DNA of 64,000 bases from Elizabethkingia sp. YR214 (GCF_003058195.1 NZ_QBUH01000002.1:310001-374000), one strand, 5' to 3'; shown: positions 27,969 through 38,564, counted from the first letter of the stretch. The notes: generated by a model from the sequence alone, not told the origin. A program made the numbers and translations.

Positions 27969-29186
27969 ATGGAGAATAAAGAAACCTGGATAGAAGGAGA
28001 TACGCTTTTTTATAAAGATCATGGCAATATTGAAAATGCAAATATTCACTCACTAAAATATGCATATGTACAGATTTTAGGAGACGTACCCTTTCTGTTT
28101 GTTTTTGCAGATCACCAACACTATATATCTACTGAACTCAATGGTTTTGTAAATGTCTATCAGGAATTGTCAGATCGGTTTCATTTTGATAATGAAACCT
28201 TTTTTGCAGTATGTAAAGCCGGAAATGAAGATGATAAAGTAAAAATTTGGGCAAAAAAAATGCCTCGGAATTATCAGGTTCTTGACGAATATCCGGATGA
28301 TGTCGATTTTGGCTACGAAGTATATGCACAGCCCCGACAGATGATGTCTTGGGATACTACTTACGAACAACTGGAAGCATCGGGTTGTGTAGAAGCTTAT
28401 TTTACCGATTTCGGAGCTAAATATTTAAGATTTAAGTATCCGGTTCGAATAGAGGGTATTCTTATAGATCAATTAGAAATATATGCAGACAATGTTAGTA
28501 CCAGTCGTCCTGTACAAGATTTCTTCGTAAGCCTGTACGAGGAAACCAATACTGATAAAAGCTATAAACAATTGCAGGGACTTTGGATTGATGACGATAT
28601 TGATATTAATCAATACGGTTATGAAAGGGAAGACCAATGTTATTTGCAATTTGTTTTGACAAACGGTATAAATGCCTCTATTTGCTATACTTATGATAAA
28701 GGTTATTCTTATGACGATGGCAGCACATCACTTCATTTCTATAACAAAAGGGAATACAAATATTTTTTAGAAAATAAAGAATACGAAGAAGTGATGGAAA
28801 TATCCGGATTAATACCATTCCATAACAGATTGGAACTTAAAGTCAATTATATAGATAATGATAGTGTTAAGCACATTCCGCTAAAGGTAAAAGAGGTATT
28901 GGGAGAGAAAAGTGGTATATGGATAGACAATACAAATCATAAAATCGGATTTGCGGGAATAGACACTGCATTGATTCTAGACCTTGAAAAAATTAAATAT
29001 TTTACTTTTCAAAATGTTCTTCCGGCAAAAGGAGCAGGGTATGCTGATCTTATTGTTCATCTTAGTACCGGAAATTATCTATACGTTTTTATAGAAGATA
29101 CTTATTTCTTCGATCAATTTGCACAGCAATTGGAGCAAATGACTAAAAAAGTGGTTGAAATTCCTGAAGCATATTATAACTGTTAA
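27969..29186 (+). CDS. Uncharacterised 405-residue soluble protein
   Basis: No signal peptide or membrane helix is visible. The protein is acidic, rich in Tyr and Asp, and has two similar-looking parts, each with a stretch about local strands (YAYVQILGDVPFLFVFADHQHYI near 31-53 and YADLIVHLSTGNYLYVFIEDTYF near 358-380). These two stretches suggest an internal duplication. I do not recognise it. Its neighbours are immunity-type genes. Confidence 0.6.
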   Translation: MENKETWIEGDTLFYKDHGNIENANIHSLKYAYVQILGDVPFLFVFADHQHYISTELNGFVNVYQELSDRFHFDNETFFAVCKAGNEDDKVKIWAKKMPRNYQVLDEYPDDVDFGYEVYAQPRQMMSWDTTYEQLEASGCVEAYFTDFGAKYLRFKYPVRIEGILIDQLEIYADNVSTSRPVQDFFVSLYEETNTDKSYKQLQGLWIDDDIDINQYGYEREDQCYLQFVLTNGINASICYTYDKGYSYDDGSTSLHFYNKREYKYFLENKEYEEVMEISGLIPFHNRLELKVNYIDNDSVKHIPLKVKEVLGEKSGIWIDNTNHKIGFAGIDTALILDLEKIKYFTFQNVLPAKGAGYADLIVHLSTGNYLYVFIEDTYFFDQFAQQLEQMTKKVVEIPEAYYNC

Positions 29187-29270
29187 AATTATGTATATTG
29201 AAGTATAGTGAAGGAATGGCCAGGTCATTTTGTTGTAATATAAATCGGAGAATTATATAATTATTTAAAG

Positions 29271-29294
29271 TCCTTCGACATGCTCAGCATGACA
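29271..29294. repeat. Dispersed palindromic repeat, single copy
   Basis: TTCGACATGCTCAGCATGACA with the core ATGCTcAGCAT is a motif I recall as a widely dispersed intergenic repeat in flavobacterial genomes. It is in the 224-bp gap between 29186 and 29411, which otherwise holds no gene. Confidence 0.5.
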
Positions 29295-29410
29295 ACGTTA
29301 AAATTGAGGTGTTAAGTATGAAGAATGTCACTCTAAGCCAATAATACAAACCTGCAAAATCACTGTAAACAGGGATGTTTTAAGATTACCGGATTTGGTA
29401 ATTTTAGCGA

Positions 29411-31876
29411 ATGGCACACCGTATTTATTTATACAACTACGATCAGAAAACAAATCAATCATTCGATACCTATTTGGGCGAATGGAACTATGAAATTCCT
29501 TTATTATTATACCCTCTCATTGCAGAAGATATAAGAGTAGAAGGTGTTGAGTTTTTCTCTGACAAAGAGCAGGGAATTGTACAGCTGCGTTACTTCTTCA
29601 ATCTACTGGCTGATACCTATCAGCTGCATTACAAAAAAGCTTACTACGAACCTGTCAACAAAATGTTTGAGTTTTTGGAAGCATTGCCTTATGATTGCTT
29701 CGTACTGAATGCGACAGATGTCTTCAATATGAGTGAAGAAAAGCACAAAGTACAGGCAAAGGAATGGCTTGTGGAGATTCAGCAAAAAAGCAAGCAGTAT
29801 AAAAAAGCGGTAGAAACCCAGAATCTTTCCTCATTAGATTCTTTGTTTTCACAATACGGTTATTCCTCATTTCTCGATATTTTACAAACCGACTGGATCA
29901 ATTACGGATTGGGATATTTTGAAGAGCTTGCTTACAAGAAAATAGCATCTTCAATATTTGAAGAGAATGGAAAATTTGGTTTGAAGAATTCAAAGGGTAA
30001 TATTTTAGCGCCGGCTATTTATGATGATATTTTTGAAGCAGATTATTATTACGGTATATCAGTAGTTCAAAAAGATGGTTTGTTCGGTTACCTTCAAAGT
30101 AACGGTAAAGAATTAGTCCCTCCGGTTTATGAAGATGCCTTTGATGTATTCGATTTTGAATCGGAACCTTTGGGCGAAATAAAAAAGAATGGGAAAACAG
30201 GAATTCTAAAAGTTTATTCGAATACTTGGGTACTTCCTCCTGATTATGACTCAACCGAAGTAATCACTTATGGCTATTTATGTGTGGAAATAGATGGGAA
30301 ATATGGAGTTTCTAATTTTGCTGAAATGATTATTCCTCTTGAAAGTGAGAACCCATACGAATATGATTATTTTCCGGAACTGTTTTTTACCAAACAAAAA
30401 GGAACCAGCAAACGCAGATATTATACAAAAGAAGGAAATTATCTGGGTGATTTTGTAGAAGAAAGCATTGTAAAAGCGGGTGCCTGTTTCTGGGTTAAAC
30501 CAAATAAGTTTGATAAAAAAGGCAGGCTGATAGATGAAAAAGGTAATCCTGTAATAGAGGAGGCGGATCAGTTGATGCTATTGGAACGTTTTGATTGTTT
30601 GGCGGTTTATAAAGATAAAAACTGGAAGATTTATAACACCCTGAAACATCAGTTTCTATTAGGAAATGAGCAGATTACAAAAGTAAACGGGAAACCGAAT
30701 ATCGAATATAAACACAATGTTTTTACACTGGAAACCCAAAACGGATTAGGTCTTTTTGATGCCGACAATGATATCTGGTTAATTGCTCCCCATTCTGAAA
30801 TTAAACAAATTCATTATTTGGAAAATGGATTTCTAGTGATTCAAAAAAAGGATGGATATCAAGTATTTGATTTCGAGAATGGTTTGTCCGAAAAGTCGTA
30901 CGACTATATTTCTAATCCTTTAAATTATAGAACAGAAGAAGGGCTGCTGTTTCTGTATTTGGGTGATAAGATGTTCAGGATGAATGAAGATAAAAGCATT
31001 CAGCCGGTAGATATATCCGAGTATGGTTCTGTTTACCTGGATCGCTATTCATTCCGGGGAAAAGATCTGGAGTACTTTATTTTATTTTATAATCGATGGA
31101 AAGACATAGCAGGTCATAATTCCGAACAATTCATGGATGTAGAAACCATCAAAAAGATGGCTTTTGATGCAAAAGAAAATGAAGATTATAAAGAAGCACT
31201 TCGCCTGTTTGGATTGTCTGCTCAAAAGAATGATCTGGATAGTTGGGTAGAAATTGGTCTGTTGCTCACTGATCCTGAAATTGAAGAATTATTTGATCCC
31301 AAGAATGGAATAGCCTATTATGAAAAAGCAGCACAACAAAATCATCCTGTAGCCTGGAATAATATTGGCGCTTTGTACCACAACGGCACCGGGTATTCAT
31401 TTAATATCAAGAAAGCAATTAAGGCTTACGAAAAAGGGGCAGAACTTGGCGACGGAATGGCGCTTACCAATTTAGGTGATCTATATTATTTTGATGAACA
31501 TGTAAAGCAGGATTATAATAAAGCTTTGGACTTTTACCAAAAGGCAGAGAAAAAGTACTATTATAACTACGATAAAATATCAGAAATATATTATCAGTTA
31601 AGTGATTATAAAAACCTTCTGGATTACCTTAAGAAAGATTATGAGCAGACTTATTCCGGTATTTATTATGGTATTCTCTATGAACAAGGTTTGGGCGTAA
31701 AAACAGATTTGAAGAAGGCTATTAAGTACTACGAACAAGCTAATGCTTACAGTGCTTACGAATATGCTACACAACGTTTGGTATACTACTATGGCGAAAG
31801 TTTGGAATTTAAAAATGAAAAGAAATACCAGAAATGGAAGTCTTTCGCTGAACAAAATGATTTCGAAATTTATTAG
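29411..31876 (+). CDS. WG-repeat and Sel1-repeat protein
   Basis: An 821-residue protein without a signal peptide. Residues of about 180-300 and 370-520 contain WG-type repeats (ENGKFGLKNSKGNILAPAIYD, then KDGLFGYLQSNGKELVPPVYE). Residues of about 575-800 contain Sel1/TPR-like repeats (AWNNIGALYHNGTGYSFNIKKAIKAYEKGAELGD and copies). Both are protein-interaction scaffolds. The job is unknown; position at the end of the immunity-like run is the only context. Confidence 0.8.
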   Translation: MAHRIYLYNYDQKTNQSFDTYLGEWNYEIPLLLYPLIAEDIRVEGVEFFSDKEQGIVQLRYFFNLLADTYQLHYKKAYYEPVNKMFEFLEALPYDCFVLNATDVFNMSEEKHKVQAKEWLVEIQQKSKQYKKAVETQNLSSLDSLFSQYGYSSFLDILQTDWINYGLGYFEELAYKKIASSIFEENGKFGLKNSKGNILAPAIYDDIFEADYYYGISVVQKDGLFGYLQSNGKELVPPVYEDAFDVFDFESEPLGEIKKNGKTGILKVYSNTWVLPPDYDSTEVITYGYLCVEIDGKYGVSNFAEMIIPLESENPYEYDYFPELFFTKQKGTSKRRYYTKEGNYLGDFVEESIVKAGACFWVKPNKFDKKGRLIDEKGNPVIEEADQLMLLERFDCLAVYKDKNWKIYNTLKHQFLLGNEQITKVNGKPNIEYKHNVFTLETQNGLGLFDADNDIWLIAPHSEIKQIHYLENGFLVIQKKDGYQVFDFENGLSEKSYDYISNPLNYRTEEGLLFLYLGDKMFRMNEDKSIQPVDISEYGSVYLDRYSFRGKDLEYFILFYNRWKDIAGHNSEQFMDVETIKKMAFDAKENEDYKEALRLFGLSAQKNDLDSWVEIGLLLTDPEIEELFDPKNGIAYYEKAAQQNHPVAWNNIGALYHNGTGYSFNIKKAIKAYEKGAELGDGMALTNLGDLYYFDEHVKQDYNKALDFYQKAEKKYYYNYDKISEIYYQLSDYKNLLDYLKKDYEQTYSGIYYGILYEQGLGVKTDLKKAIKYYEQANAYSAYEYATQRLVYYYGESLEFKNEKKYQKWKSFAEQNDFEIY

Positions 31877-31938
31877 AAAGTATTTTATCTATATTTACGT
31901 TCCTCAATATAATAAATCTTAATAGAGAGAAGGGTTTG

Positions 31939-34146
31939 ATGTACAGGTTATTACTTATATTCACTTTATTTATTTGTCCGTTTTTTGTTCAGGCACAAGA
32001 TGCTTTGAGCAAATTAGAAAAGGAATATAATAATGCTTCAGACAAGACAACGGAGCAGTTAAACATAGCTCCTAAATATGCTACTGCCTTATTTTTCCAT
32101 AACCTCAAACCGAAATCTTACCAGATTTTAGCAAATAATATTTCCATAGCAACAAAGCTGACTGATGGGAAGTATGCTACTATTTTATATGCCGTTCAGG
32201 CAATGAATTACAGACTTGATAATAAAGAAGCAGAATCTTCAAAAAGTCTGGAAATGGGAAAGGTTTATAGTTTAAAAACAAATAGTAACGAGGCAAAAGG
32301 ATATCTGGAATATGCAAGAGGTTGGATTCTCACCCGTAATAACAAAATTACTGATGCCGTGGCTGCTTACCTGAAAGCCATTAATTATTACGAAAATTCA
32401 CTAACAACTTCTACACTTTATGGAAGATACGGAAATACAGCCAAAGAACTATCCGCAATTTATGCTGACCTGAACGAATATCAGCTGGAAGAAAAATACA
32501 GCAAACAGTTTTTATTATTAGCATCCAAACAAAATGATCCCAACCTGATCTTCGATGCCTATATGAGAATGGGTTATATGTTTGAACAAAAACATGTTCA
32601 AAACCCTTCTGATAAGCAGTTTAGGAATAAAGCAGAACAATATTATGTGCAGGCAATTACGACCTTTAACAAAAATAAAGGGTCTATGCTTAATAAGAGC
32701 AATCTTTCTTATGCAGCCATTAATCTAGCCAATTTATATACTGAGTTTAATCCGGAAAAAGCCATGGAATATGCTCAATTAGCCAATAAAGTAAGCCTTG
32801 AAACGGGTGATGCTATTCATATCGCTTCTTCGTTTGGAATTTTGGCAGAGTTGGCCATACAGAATAAGCACTACGATTTAGCTAAGTCTTATTTTCTGAA
32901 AGCCTCTATGGAAATCGGAAAAAGCCCTGTCAGAAACCATAATATAGAACTATCTATTCTGGAGTCTCTATCCCGAATTAGCGAAGAGCAGGGTAATTAT
33001 AAAGAAGCACTTGTTTATTATAAAAGTTATGTTGATAAATACAAAAGTGTCTATGATCAGGAAAAACTGGATATTACCAAAAGATTGGAATCTCAGTTTG
33101 AAAAAGAAAGGCAAGAGCAGAAATATATAAAGCTACAACTGGAAAGCGATAAAAAAGCACAGGAAATCAAGTTGATAAATATACTTAGGACACAACGTGA
33201 ACAGGTCTATAACAACCTAAAACTGGTAGAGGAAAATCAGCGGGAACGATTAAAGTTTTCAGAACTAGAATCAGAGAAAAAAGAACAACAACTTCGTCTG
33301 GCAAAGTTAGAAACCAGACAGAAGAATAATGACATCAATAACTATAAGAAACTATTGGCTTTCAAAGAGAAAATCAATACCTATTATACTATTTTTATTG
33401 TCATTTTTATTGTTTTAATTCTCTTATTACTTTACGCCTATAAGCAACGTGCCAAGTCTATGAAACAAAGAGACGAACTGCATGCTCTGGCTATGGAAAA
33501 AGAGAAGCAAAATTCAAAAATATCAACACTTACAGCATTGCTGGAAGGCCAGGAGCAGGAGCGTGGTCGTTTGGCTCGTGATCTTCATGATGGTTTAGGA
33601 GGCCTGTTATCGGGTACTAAACATCAGCTTTCTTATCTAGATCCTCATCAATCCGAAAATATAGAAGAAGGCATTTCAAAATCGATTAAGCAAATTGATG
33701 GTGCTGTAGAAGAACTAAGACGTGTAGCACACAATTTAATGCCGGATTTATTGGTGAAATATGGTTTGGAAGTAGCAATCCAGGAGTTTGCTTCCCGTAT
33801 ATCCAATAATGCTTTAGATATCCATACCGAATTTATCAACTATGGTAATTCCTTGTCCGAGGAAAAGCAATTGATAATCTACAGAATCATTCAGGAATTG
33901 GTGAATAACGCCATAAAACATGCTGATGCCTCCGAAATTATTATTCAGATAAGTCAGGAAGAAAACATGCTCAATCTTACAGTAGAGGACAATGGTAAAG
34001 GTTTTGACCACAAAGGACTAAACGTAAAAAAAACAGCTGGTTTTCACAATATAGAATCAAGAGTCCAATTTTTAAAAGGAACGATGAATATCATATCCGA
34101 ATTGAATATTGGCACCAGTATAGAACTTCAAATACCTATTCATTAA
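31939..34146 (+). CDS. TPR sensor histidine kinase (HisKA_3/NarX type)
   Basis: A 735-residue kinase with a signal peptide (ending FFVQAQ), an extracytoplasmic helical TPR-like region (about 40-375), a coiled coil (375-480), one transmembrane helix (about 482-502), a HisKA_3 domain with His550 in ARDLHDGLGG, and an HATPase domain (N-box ELVNNAIKHA, then VEDNGKGFD). A TTG at 31936 precedes the ATG; I use the ATG. The NarL-type regulator gene follows by 3 bp and is its obvious partner. The signal is unknown. Confidence 0.92.
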   Translation: MYRLLLIFTLFICPFFVQAQDALSKLEKEYNNASDKTTEQLNIAPKYATALFFHNLKPKSYQILANNISIATKLTDGKYATILYAVQAMNYRLDNKEAESSKSLEMGKVYSLKTNSNEAKGYLEYARGWILTRNNKITDAVAAYLKAINYYENSLTTSTLYGRYGNTAKELSAIYADLNEYQLEEKYSKQFLLLASKQNDPNLIFDAYMRMGYMFEQKHVQNPSDKQFRNKAEQYYVQAITTFNKNKGSMLNKSNLSYAAINLANLYTEFNPEKAMEYAQLANKVSLETGDAIHIASSFGILAELAIQNKHYDLAKSYFLKASMEIGKSPVRNHNIELSILESLSRISEEQGNYKEALVYYKSYVDKYKSVYDQEKLDITKRLESQFEKERQEQKYIKLQLESDKKAQEIKLINILRTQREQVYNNLKLVEENQRERLKFSELESEKKEQQLRLAKLETRQKNNDINNYKKLLAFKEKINTYYTIFIVIFIVLILLLLYAYKQRAKSMKQRDELHALAMEKEKQNSKISTLTALLEGQEQERGRLARDLHDGLGGLLSGTKHQLSYLDPHQSENIEEGISKSIKQIDGAVEELRRVAHNLMPDLLVKYGLEVAIQEFASRISNNALDIHTEFINYGNSLSEEKQLIIYRIIQELVNNAIKHADASEIIIQISQEENMLNLTVEDNGKGFDHKGLNVKKTAGFHNIESRVQFLKGTMNIISELNIGTSIELQIPIH

Positions 34147-34149
34147 AAC

Positions 34150-34779
34150 ATGATAAAAGTAGCTATAACAGACGATCATCCACTTCTACTAGAAGGACTG
34201 AAGAATATTTTGGGAAATAGCGACACAATAGATGTTGTAGACTGTTTCCGAAACGTTTCGGAAATGAATGCAGGTCTTGCAAAACAAGCTATCGATATAT
34301 TATTACTGGACATCAATCTGGTAGATACCAACAGTATCGAACTCATAAAACCTCTAAAGAAGAAGTATGGAAATCTCCAGATTATAATACTCAGTGTTCA
34401 CAATGAGCTGCCTGTAATTAACAGTACTTTGGCTGAAGGGGCATTAGGATACATCCAGAAAAACGCTTCGGTTTCCGAAATCCTGGAAGGAATTAATACG
34501 GTATATGCGGGTAAACAATTTTTGTGTTCACAAACCAATTCTGTCCTTGAAAAGAAATCGCTGGATGGGCTAAATCAGGTTCCAAAACTAACACGAAGAG
34601 AAAAGGAAATTTTAGCCGAAGCGGCGAAAGGACTTACTACCAACCAAATGGCAGAAAAGCTTTTCATCAGTCCGCATACAGTAGAAAGTCACCGAAAGAA
34701 TCTTATCGAAAAATTTCAAACTTCCAATCTTAGTTCAGCGATTAAACTTGCGATAGAATACGGTTTGATTATTGAATAA
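34150..34779 (+). CDS. NarL/LuxR-family response regulator
   Basis: A 209-residue protein: receiver domain with phospho-acceptor Asp54 (LLLDINLVD) and acidic pocket DDH (8-10), then a LuxR-type helix-turn-helix from about 143 (LTRREKEILAEAAKGL, then SPHTVESHRKN). It lies 3 bp after the TPR sensor kinase, forming a standard two-component operon closed by a terminator. Targets are not evident. Confidence 0.94.
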   Translation: MIKVAITDDHPLLLEGLKNILGNSDTIDVVDCFRNVSEMNAGLAKQAIDILLLDINLVDTNSIELIKPLKKKYGNLQIIILSVHNELPVINSTLAEGALGYIQKNASVSEILEGINTVYAGKQFLCSQTNSVLEKKSLDGLNQVPKLTRREKEILAEAAKGLTTNQMAEKLFISPHTVESHRKNLIEKFQTSNLSSAIKLAIEYGLIIE

Positions 34780-34784
34780 AATAA

Positions 34785-34818
34785 AAAAGCCTGCTCACAT
34801 ATTGTAAGCAGGCCTTTT
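34785..34818. terminator. Terminator between the two-component operon and a convergent gene
   Basis: GCCTGCT (34789-34795) pairs with AGCAGGC (34807-34813). A-tract to the left and T-tract to the right allow use in both directions, for the gene ending at 34779 and that ending at 34850. Confidence 0.75.
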
Positions 34819-34849
34819 ATATAATCAAGTTAATTCGGTGCGTGATAAT

Positions 34850-35416
34850 TTAGTCTTTGAATTTTAACGTAGCACGAAATAGATTTTTCTTACCTATTAA
34901 ATCATATTCGTTATTATATACCGGCTCATACATTAATACGTAAGCATTTCCGTTAAAATCCTTTAAACTGATGGGCTGGTCTACCATGATATCATAAAAC
35001 CTTGTAATGGTACGTGTAGCAGTCCACTGCTTTAAATTTCCTTTAGGATTTTTGTCGAATCGGTGATCTTTAGCATCTGTATAGTACCAATATGATGGTG
35101 CAGTATCCATTAAAAACAATTCTTTGTCTTTGTTGCACAGCTCTTCTGCCATACCTGTATTCTGAAACCATGCAACCTCCGGATTGTAAGTGTCTGCAGC
35201 CACTGTGTAAATATTCTCGTCTGTAGTTGCTCCAATTAGAAAACCTTCCAGATTTGTAGAATTGATTTCAAACAAGAAAGGAGATTTTTTAAGTTCATAA
35301 ACATCATTTACAGGCTGAACTACTTTTCCGTCTTGTTTAATAACTACTTTTAAAGACTGTGCAAAAGTGATAAGGCTTAGTAAAGAAAAAAGAATTGTTA
35401 AACTTATTTTTTTCAT
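34850..35416 (-). CDS. Secreted protein of unknown function
   Basis: A 188-residue protein with a clear signal peptide (MKKISLTILFSLLSLITFAQ), then a beta-rich body with no recognised domain. Probably periplasmic. It is monocistronic, facing the two-component operon. Confidence 0.65.
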   Translation of the reverse strand: MKKISLTILFSLLSLITFAQSLKVVIKQDGKVVQPVNDVYELKKSPFLFEINSTNLEGFLIGATTDENIYTVAADTYNPEVAWFQNTGMAEELCNKDKELFLMDTAPSYWYYTDAKDHRFDKNPKGNLKQWTATRTITRFYDIMVDQPISLKDFNGNAYVLMYEPVYNNEYDLIGKKNLFRATLKFKD

Positions 35417-35620
35417 TGTATATCTTTAAATAACTGTAGCAAAGATATTGGACTTTGTTTCCATATACACTGGCTGGTTTCAGGGGTTTTTAGCTTGTTC
35501 TTATCAGTTATTTAATAATGAAAAGCATTTTTTGATACTGTTAAAATTTTAATTTAAAATGATGTTAGTCTGTCGAACTATTGAAGAGTATTAACTATAA
35601 AACTTAAAACATTCTCTTTA

Positions 35621-36682
35621 CTAAAGCAAATTAGGTTTTAACTGGATTTTTATAAATGCTGCTTTCTGCTTTTTACCTTTAGCTGATGCTGAATTTAGTG
35701 GATAGACTTCAGCATAGAAAGTATCATTTTCTGCCCAAAATGCTTTTTTTTCATCTGCTATTTTGAAGTTGGTAAAATTCACATATAAAAGATTGTCTTG
35801 TTTTTTTGTTTGTGGAAAGTATTCACCAATCACAAAATTGCTTCCTACATCATTATTGGATGAGACAAAGGAAATCCGGTTCTTAACAGGGAGAATTTGT
35901 GGATAGCCACTTGTAGCTAAATCAAACATCACTGCATCTTTTACATTGAAAAAAGAATAGTAAGGATCTGTAACTTCGTTAGAATTTCCTTTAAAAACTT
36001 CCATGTTTAAGGCTGAAGATCGTCCTATATATTCATTAGCAAGAGGTCCTGTCTCTGTAGATATATCTTTATGCTGTGTAATGATTTCTTGTTTGCCATT
36101 TTCAGTATATATCCAGTTGTTGTCTTTCAGCGTTATGTGTGGATTTTTCACCAATACTTCATCAATTCGCTTTTTTGATGCTGTTTTAAATTCCTGTTCT
36201 GACACTTCATCAATTGTACCATATTTATTAAAAGATTTATTCTTAAAGTCGTCAGATTCTTTAAACGTACTGCTTCTTATTTCATAAAGATTTACACCTT
36301 TTAAAGTTAGTTCAAATGCTGCTTTAAATTCCGATTTTAAGACAAAAGCTTCAATGCTGTTCGAAATATTATTATCAATACTGAAGTGAATAGAGTAGAA
36401 GTCATCAAATTCTTCAAACCCATAATAATTATCGAGTTTATTATTAGCTTTTTTAAGATAAGCAGCATTTTTATCAGGATATACAAAAAACTGTACAGAA
36501 TCTAGTTTGGTAAATAGCTGAAATGGTACATCCTGTATATTATCTACTCCTTTTATCTTTTTAAAATCGGCAAATGTTATGGCTTTTTGTGTGATTTGAG
36601 TTTCAGAAGTTTCATTTTTAGAATTGCATCCGACAAGAACAACCAGCGTAGAGGATATGAAAAGTTGATTGAAGATTTTCAT
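35621..36682 (-). CDS. Lipoprotein of unknown function
   Basis: A 353-residue protein. The start at 36682 yields a lipoprotein signal (MKIFNQLFISSTLVVLVGC); an upstream ATG at 36730 would add 16 residues before it. The rest is charged, with no recognisable family. Monocistronic, divergent from the lysine-degradation genes. Confidence 0.65.
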   Translation of the reverse strand: MKIFNQLFISSTLVVLVGCNSKNETSETQITQKAITFADFKKIKGVDNIQDVPFQLFTKLDSVQFFVYPDKNAAYLKKANNKLDNYYGFEEFDDFYSIHFSIDNNISNSIEAFVLKSEFKAAFELTLKGVNLYEIRSSTFKESDDFKNKSFNKYGTIDEVSEQEFKTASKKRIDEVLVKNPHITLKDNNWIYTENGKQEIITQHKDISTETGPLANEYIGRSSALNMEVFKGNSNEVTDPYYSFFNVKDAVMFDLATSGYPQILPVKNRISFVSSNNDVGSNFVIGEYFPQTKKQDNLLYVNFTNFKIADEKKAFWAENDTFYAEVYPLNSASAKGKKQKAAFIKIQLKPNLL

Positions 36683-37013
36683 TTTATATTTTTGAACAAA
36701 TGTATCAGTCTTCGTATTGGCAACCAACAAAATGGCTTTATATGGGGGATAAATGGCTGAAATCAGGGATGTTTTAGGAAAGAGATTTTAGAGAATAAAT
36801 GAATCAAAGTCTAAAAAAATTTAATTTCTGAAATTAAACTGTAAAACCTTTGTTGTAATATATTAGGGACAAAGAACAAAATTATAATATCAACCATTTT
36901 ATGTTGTAATTCTTCTGGCAAAGATGTTAAATTTAGTATAATAATCGGTAAACGACTGTTAGGAATCGCCAAAAATAGTTATATTAGTGAACGAACACTG
37001 AATTATAATTAAA
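36683..37013. other. Divergent promoter region upstream of pcd
   Basis: This 331-bp AT-rich gap separates the lipoprotein at 36682 from pcd at 37014. No ORF, tRNA or convincing hairpin is visible. It must carry both promoters, but I cannot point to a clean TAnnTTTG box. Confidence 0.5.
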
Positions 37014-38564
37014 ATGGCAAAAACCAATCAAAGCTTTAAAATCGAAAAATCTCTTCAGCATCTTGGAATCTCTAAAGACAATAAAGGTGCTTCTTCCGGG
37101 ACCAAATTTTTTGCAACCGGAAAATCTATTGACTCTTATTCGCCAGTAGATGGTAAACTAATCGCTAGCGTAAAAACAGCTTCTGGAAAAGACTATGAGA
37201 AGATTATCAAACTTGCACAGCAGGCTTCTTCTGAGTTCAGGTTAATGCCTGCACCCAAAAGAGGAGAAATCATCAGACAATTCGGATTAAAACTGAGAGA
37301 ATATAAAGAAGATCTTGGGAAGCTTGTTTCTTATGAAATGGGAAAATCTCTTCAGGAAGGCTGGGGCGAGGTACAGGAAATGATTGACATCTGCGATTTT
37401 GCAGTCGGATTATCCCGCCAATTACATGGATTCACCATGCATTCTGAACGTTCACAACACAGAATGTACGAACAATACCATCCGCTTGGAATAGTAGGGA
37501 TTATATCAGCTTTTAATTTTCCGGTAGCAGTATGGAGCTGGAATGCAGCATTGGCTCTTATATGTGGTAATGCTATTATATGGAAGCCTTCAGAAAAAAC
37601 ACCACTTTGCGCTGTCGCTTGTCAGAATATTATGGCCGAGGTTCTGAAAGAGAATAAGCTGCCGGAAGGCATTTCTAATCTTGTAATCAGCGATCATGTA
37701 ATAGGGCAGAAGATGGTGGAAAGTAAAGATGTTCAGCTGATATCATTTACTGGTTCTACTGCAGTAGGAAGAGAGGTTGCTTCTAAAGTTGCCGGACGTT
37801 TTGGTAAATCTATATTGGAATTAGGCGGTAACAACGCCATTATCATCACTGAAAATGCAGATTTGGAAATGTCCATTATCGGTGCTGTATTTGGAGCTGT
37901 AGGAACAGCCGGACAAAGATGTACTTCTACAAGACGATTGATTATCCACGAAAGCGTATATGATAAAGTTAAGACCAAGCTGGTAAAAGCTTATGGCCAA
38001 CTGAAAATAGGAAATCCATTAGATGTAGAAAATCATGTAGGTCCGTTAATCGATGATCATGCAGTAAAACAATACGAAAATTCCATTGCTAAGTGCAAAA
38101 AAGAAGGTGGGAAATTTATTGTTGAAGGCGGTCTTCTAAAAGGGAAAGAATATGCTTCAGGTTGTTATGTAAAGCCATGTATTGCAGAAGTAAAGAACGC
38201 ATACGAAATTGTACAGCATGAAACTTTTGCACCTATTCTTTATATTATGAAATATAAGACGCTTGAAGAAGCTATTGCTATGCAAAATGATGTTCCGCAG
38301 GGACTTTCTTCAGCAATTATGACTCAAAACCTGAGAGAAGCAGAGCTATTCCTTTCTCACGCAGGATCTGATTGCGGAATTGCAAATGTGAATATCGGGA
38401 CATCCGGAGCTGAGATTGGTGGAGCATTCGGTGGAGAAAAAGAAACCGGTGGCGGAAGAGAATCCGGATCGGACGCATGGAAGTATTACATGAGAAGACA
38501 AACCAATACGATTAATTATGGTAAAGATTTACCATTAGCCCAGGGAATTAAATTTAATATTTAA
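37014..38564 (+). CDS. pcd: Aldehyde dehydrogenase, piperideine-6-carboxylate/aminoadipate-semialdehyde type
   Basis: A 516-residue NAD-dependent dehydrogenase of the ALDH7 group. Visible are the substrate-entrance motif SAFNFPVAVWSWNAA, the catalytic Glu in ELGGNNA, the nucleophile Cys in GTAGQRCTSTRRL, and the ALDH7 tail GGGRESGSDAWKYYMRRQT. It oxidises 2-aminoadipate semialdehyde (as piperideine-6-carboxylate) to 2-aminoadipate. It lies 77 bp upstream of lat, which makes that semialdehyde from lysine. The same pair is known from Flavobacterium lutescens as pcd and lat. Confidence 0.88.
   Translation: MAKTNQSFKIEKSLQHLGISKDNKGASSGTKFFATGKSIDSYSPVDGKLIASVKTASGKDYEKIIKLAQQASSEFRLMPAPKRGEIIRQFGLKLREYKEDLGKLVSYEMGKSLQEGWGEVQEMIDICDFAVGLSRQLHGFTMHSERSQHRMYEQYHPLGIVGIISAFNFPVAVWSWNAALALICGNAIIWKPSEKTPLCAVACQNIMAEVLKENKLPEGISNLVISDHVIGQKMVESKDVQLISFTGSTAVGREVASKVAGRFGKSILELGGNNAIIITENADLEMSIIGAVFGAVGTAGQRCTSTRRLIIHESVYDKVKTKLVKAYGQLKIGNPLDVENHVGPLIDDHAVKQYENSIAKCKKEGGKFIVEGGLLKGKEYASGCYVKPCIAEVKNAYEIVQHETFAPILYIMKYKTLEEAIAMQNDVPQGLSSAIMTQNLREAELFLSHAGSDCGIANVNIGTSGAEIGGAFGGEKETGGGRESGSDAWKYYMRRQTNTINYGKDLPLAQGIKFNI

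Noticed and set aside
29271-29294. Possible CRISPR repeat
   Set aside because: Only one copy is present, with no spacer-repeat periodicity. No cas gene is in the window.
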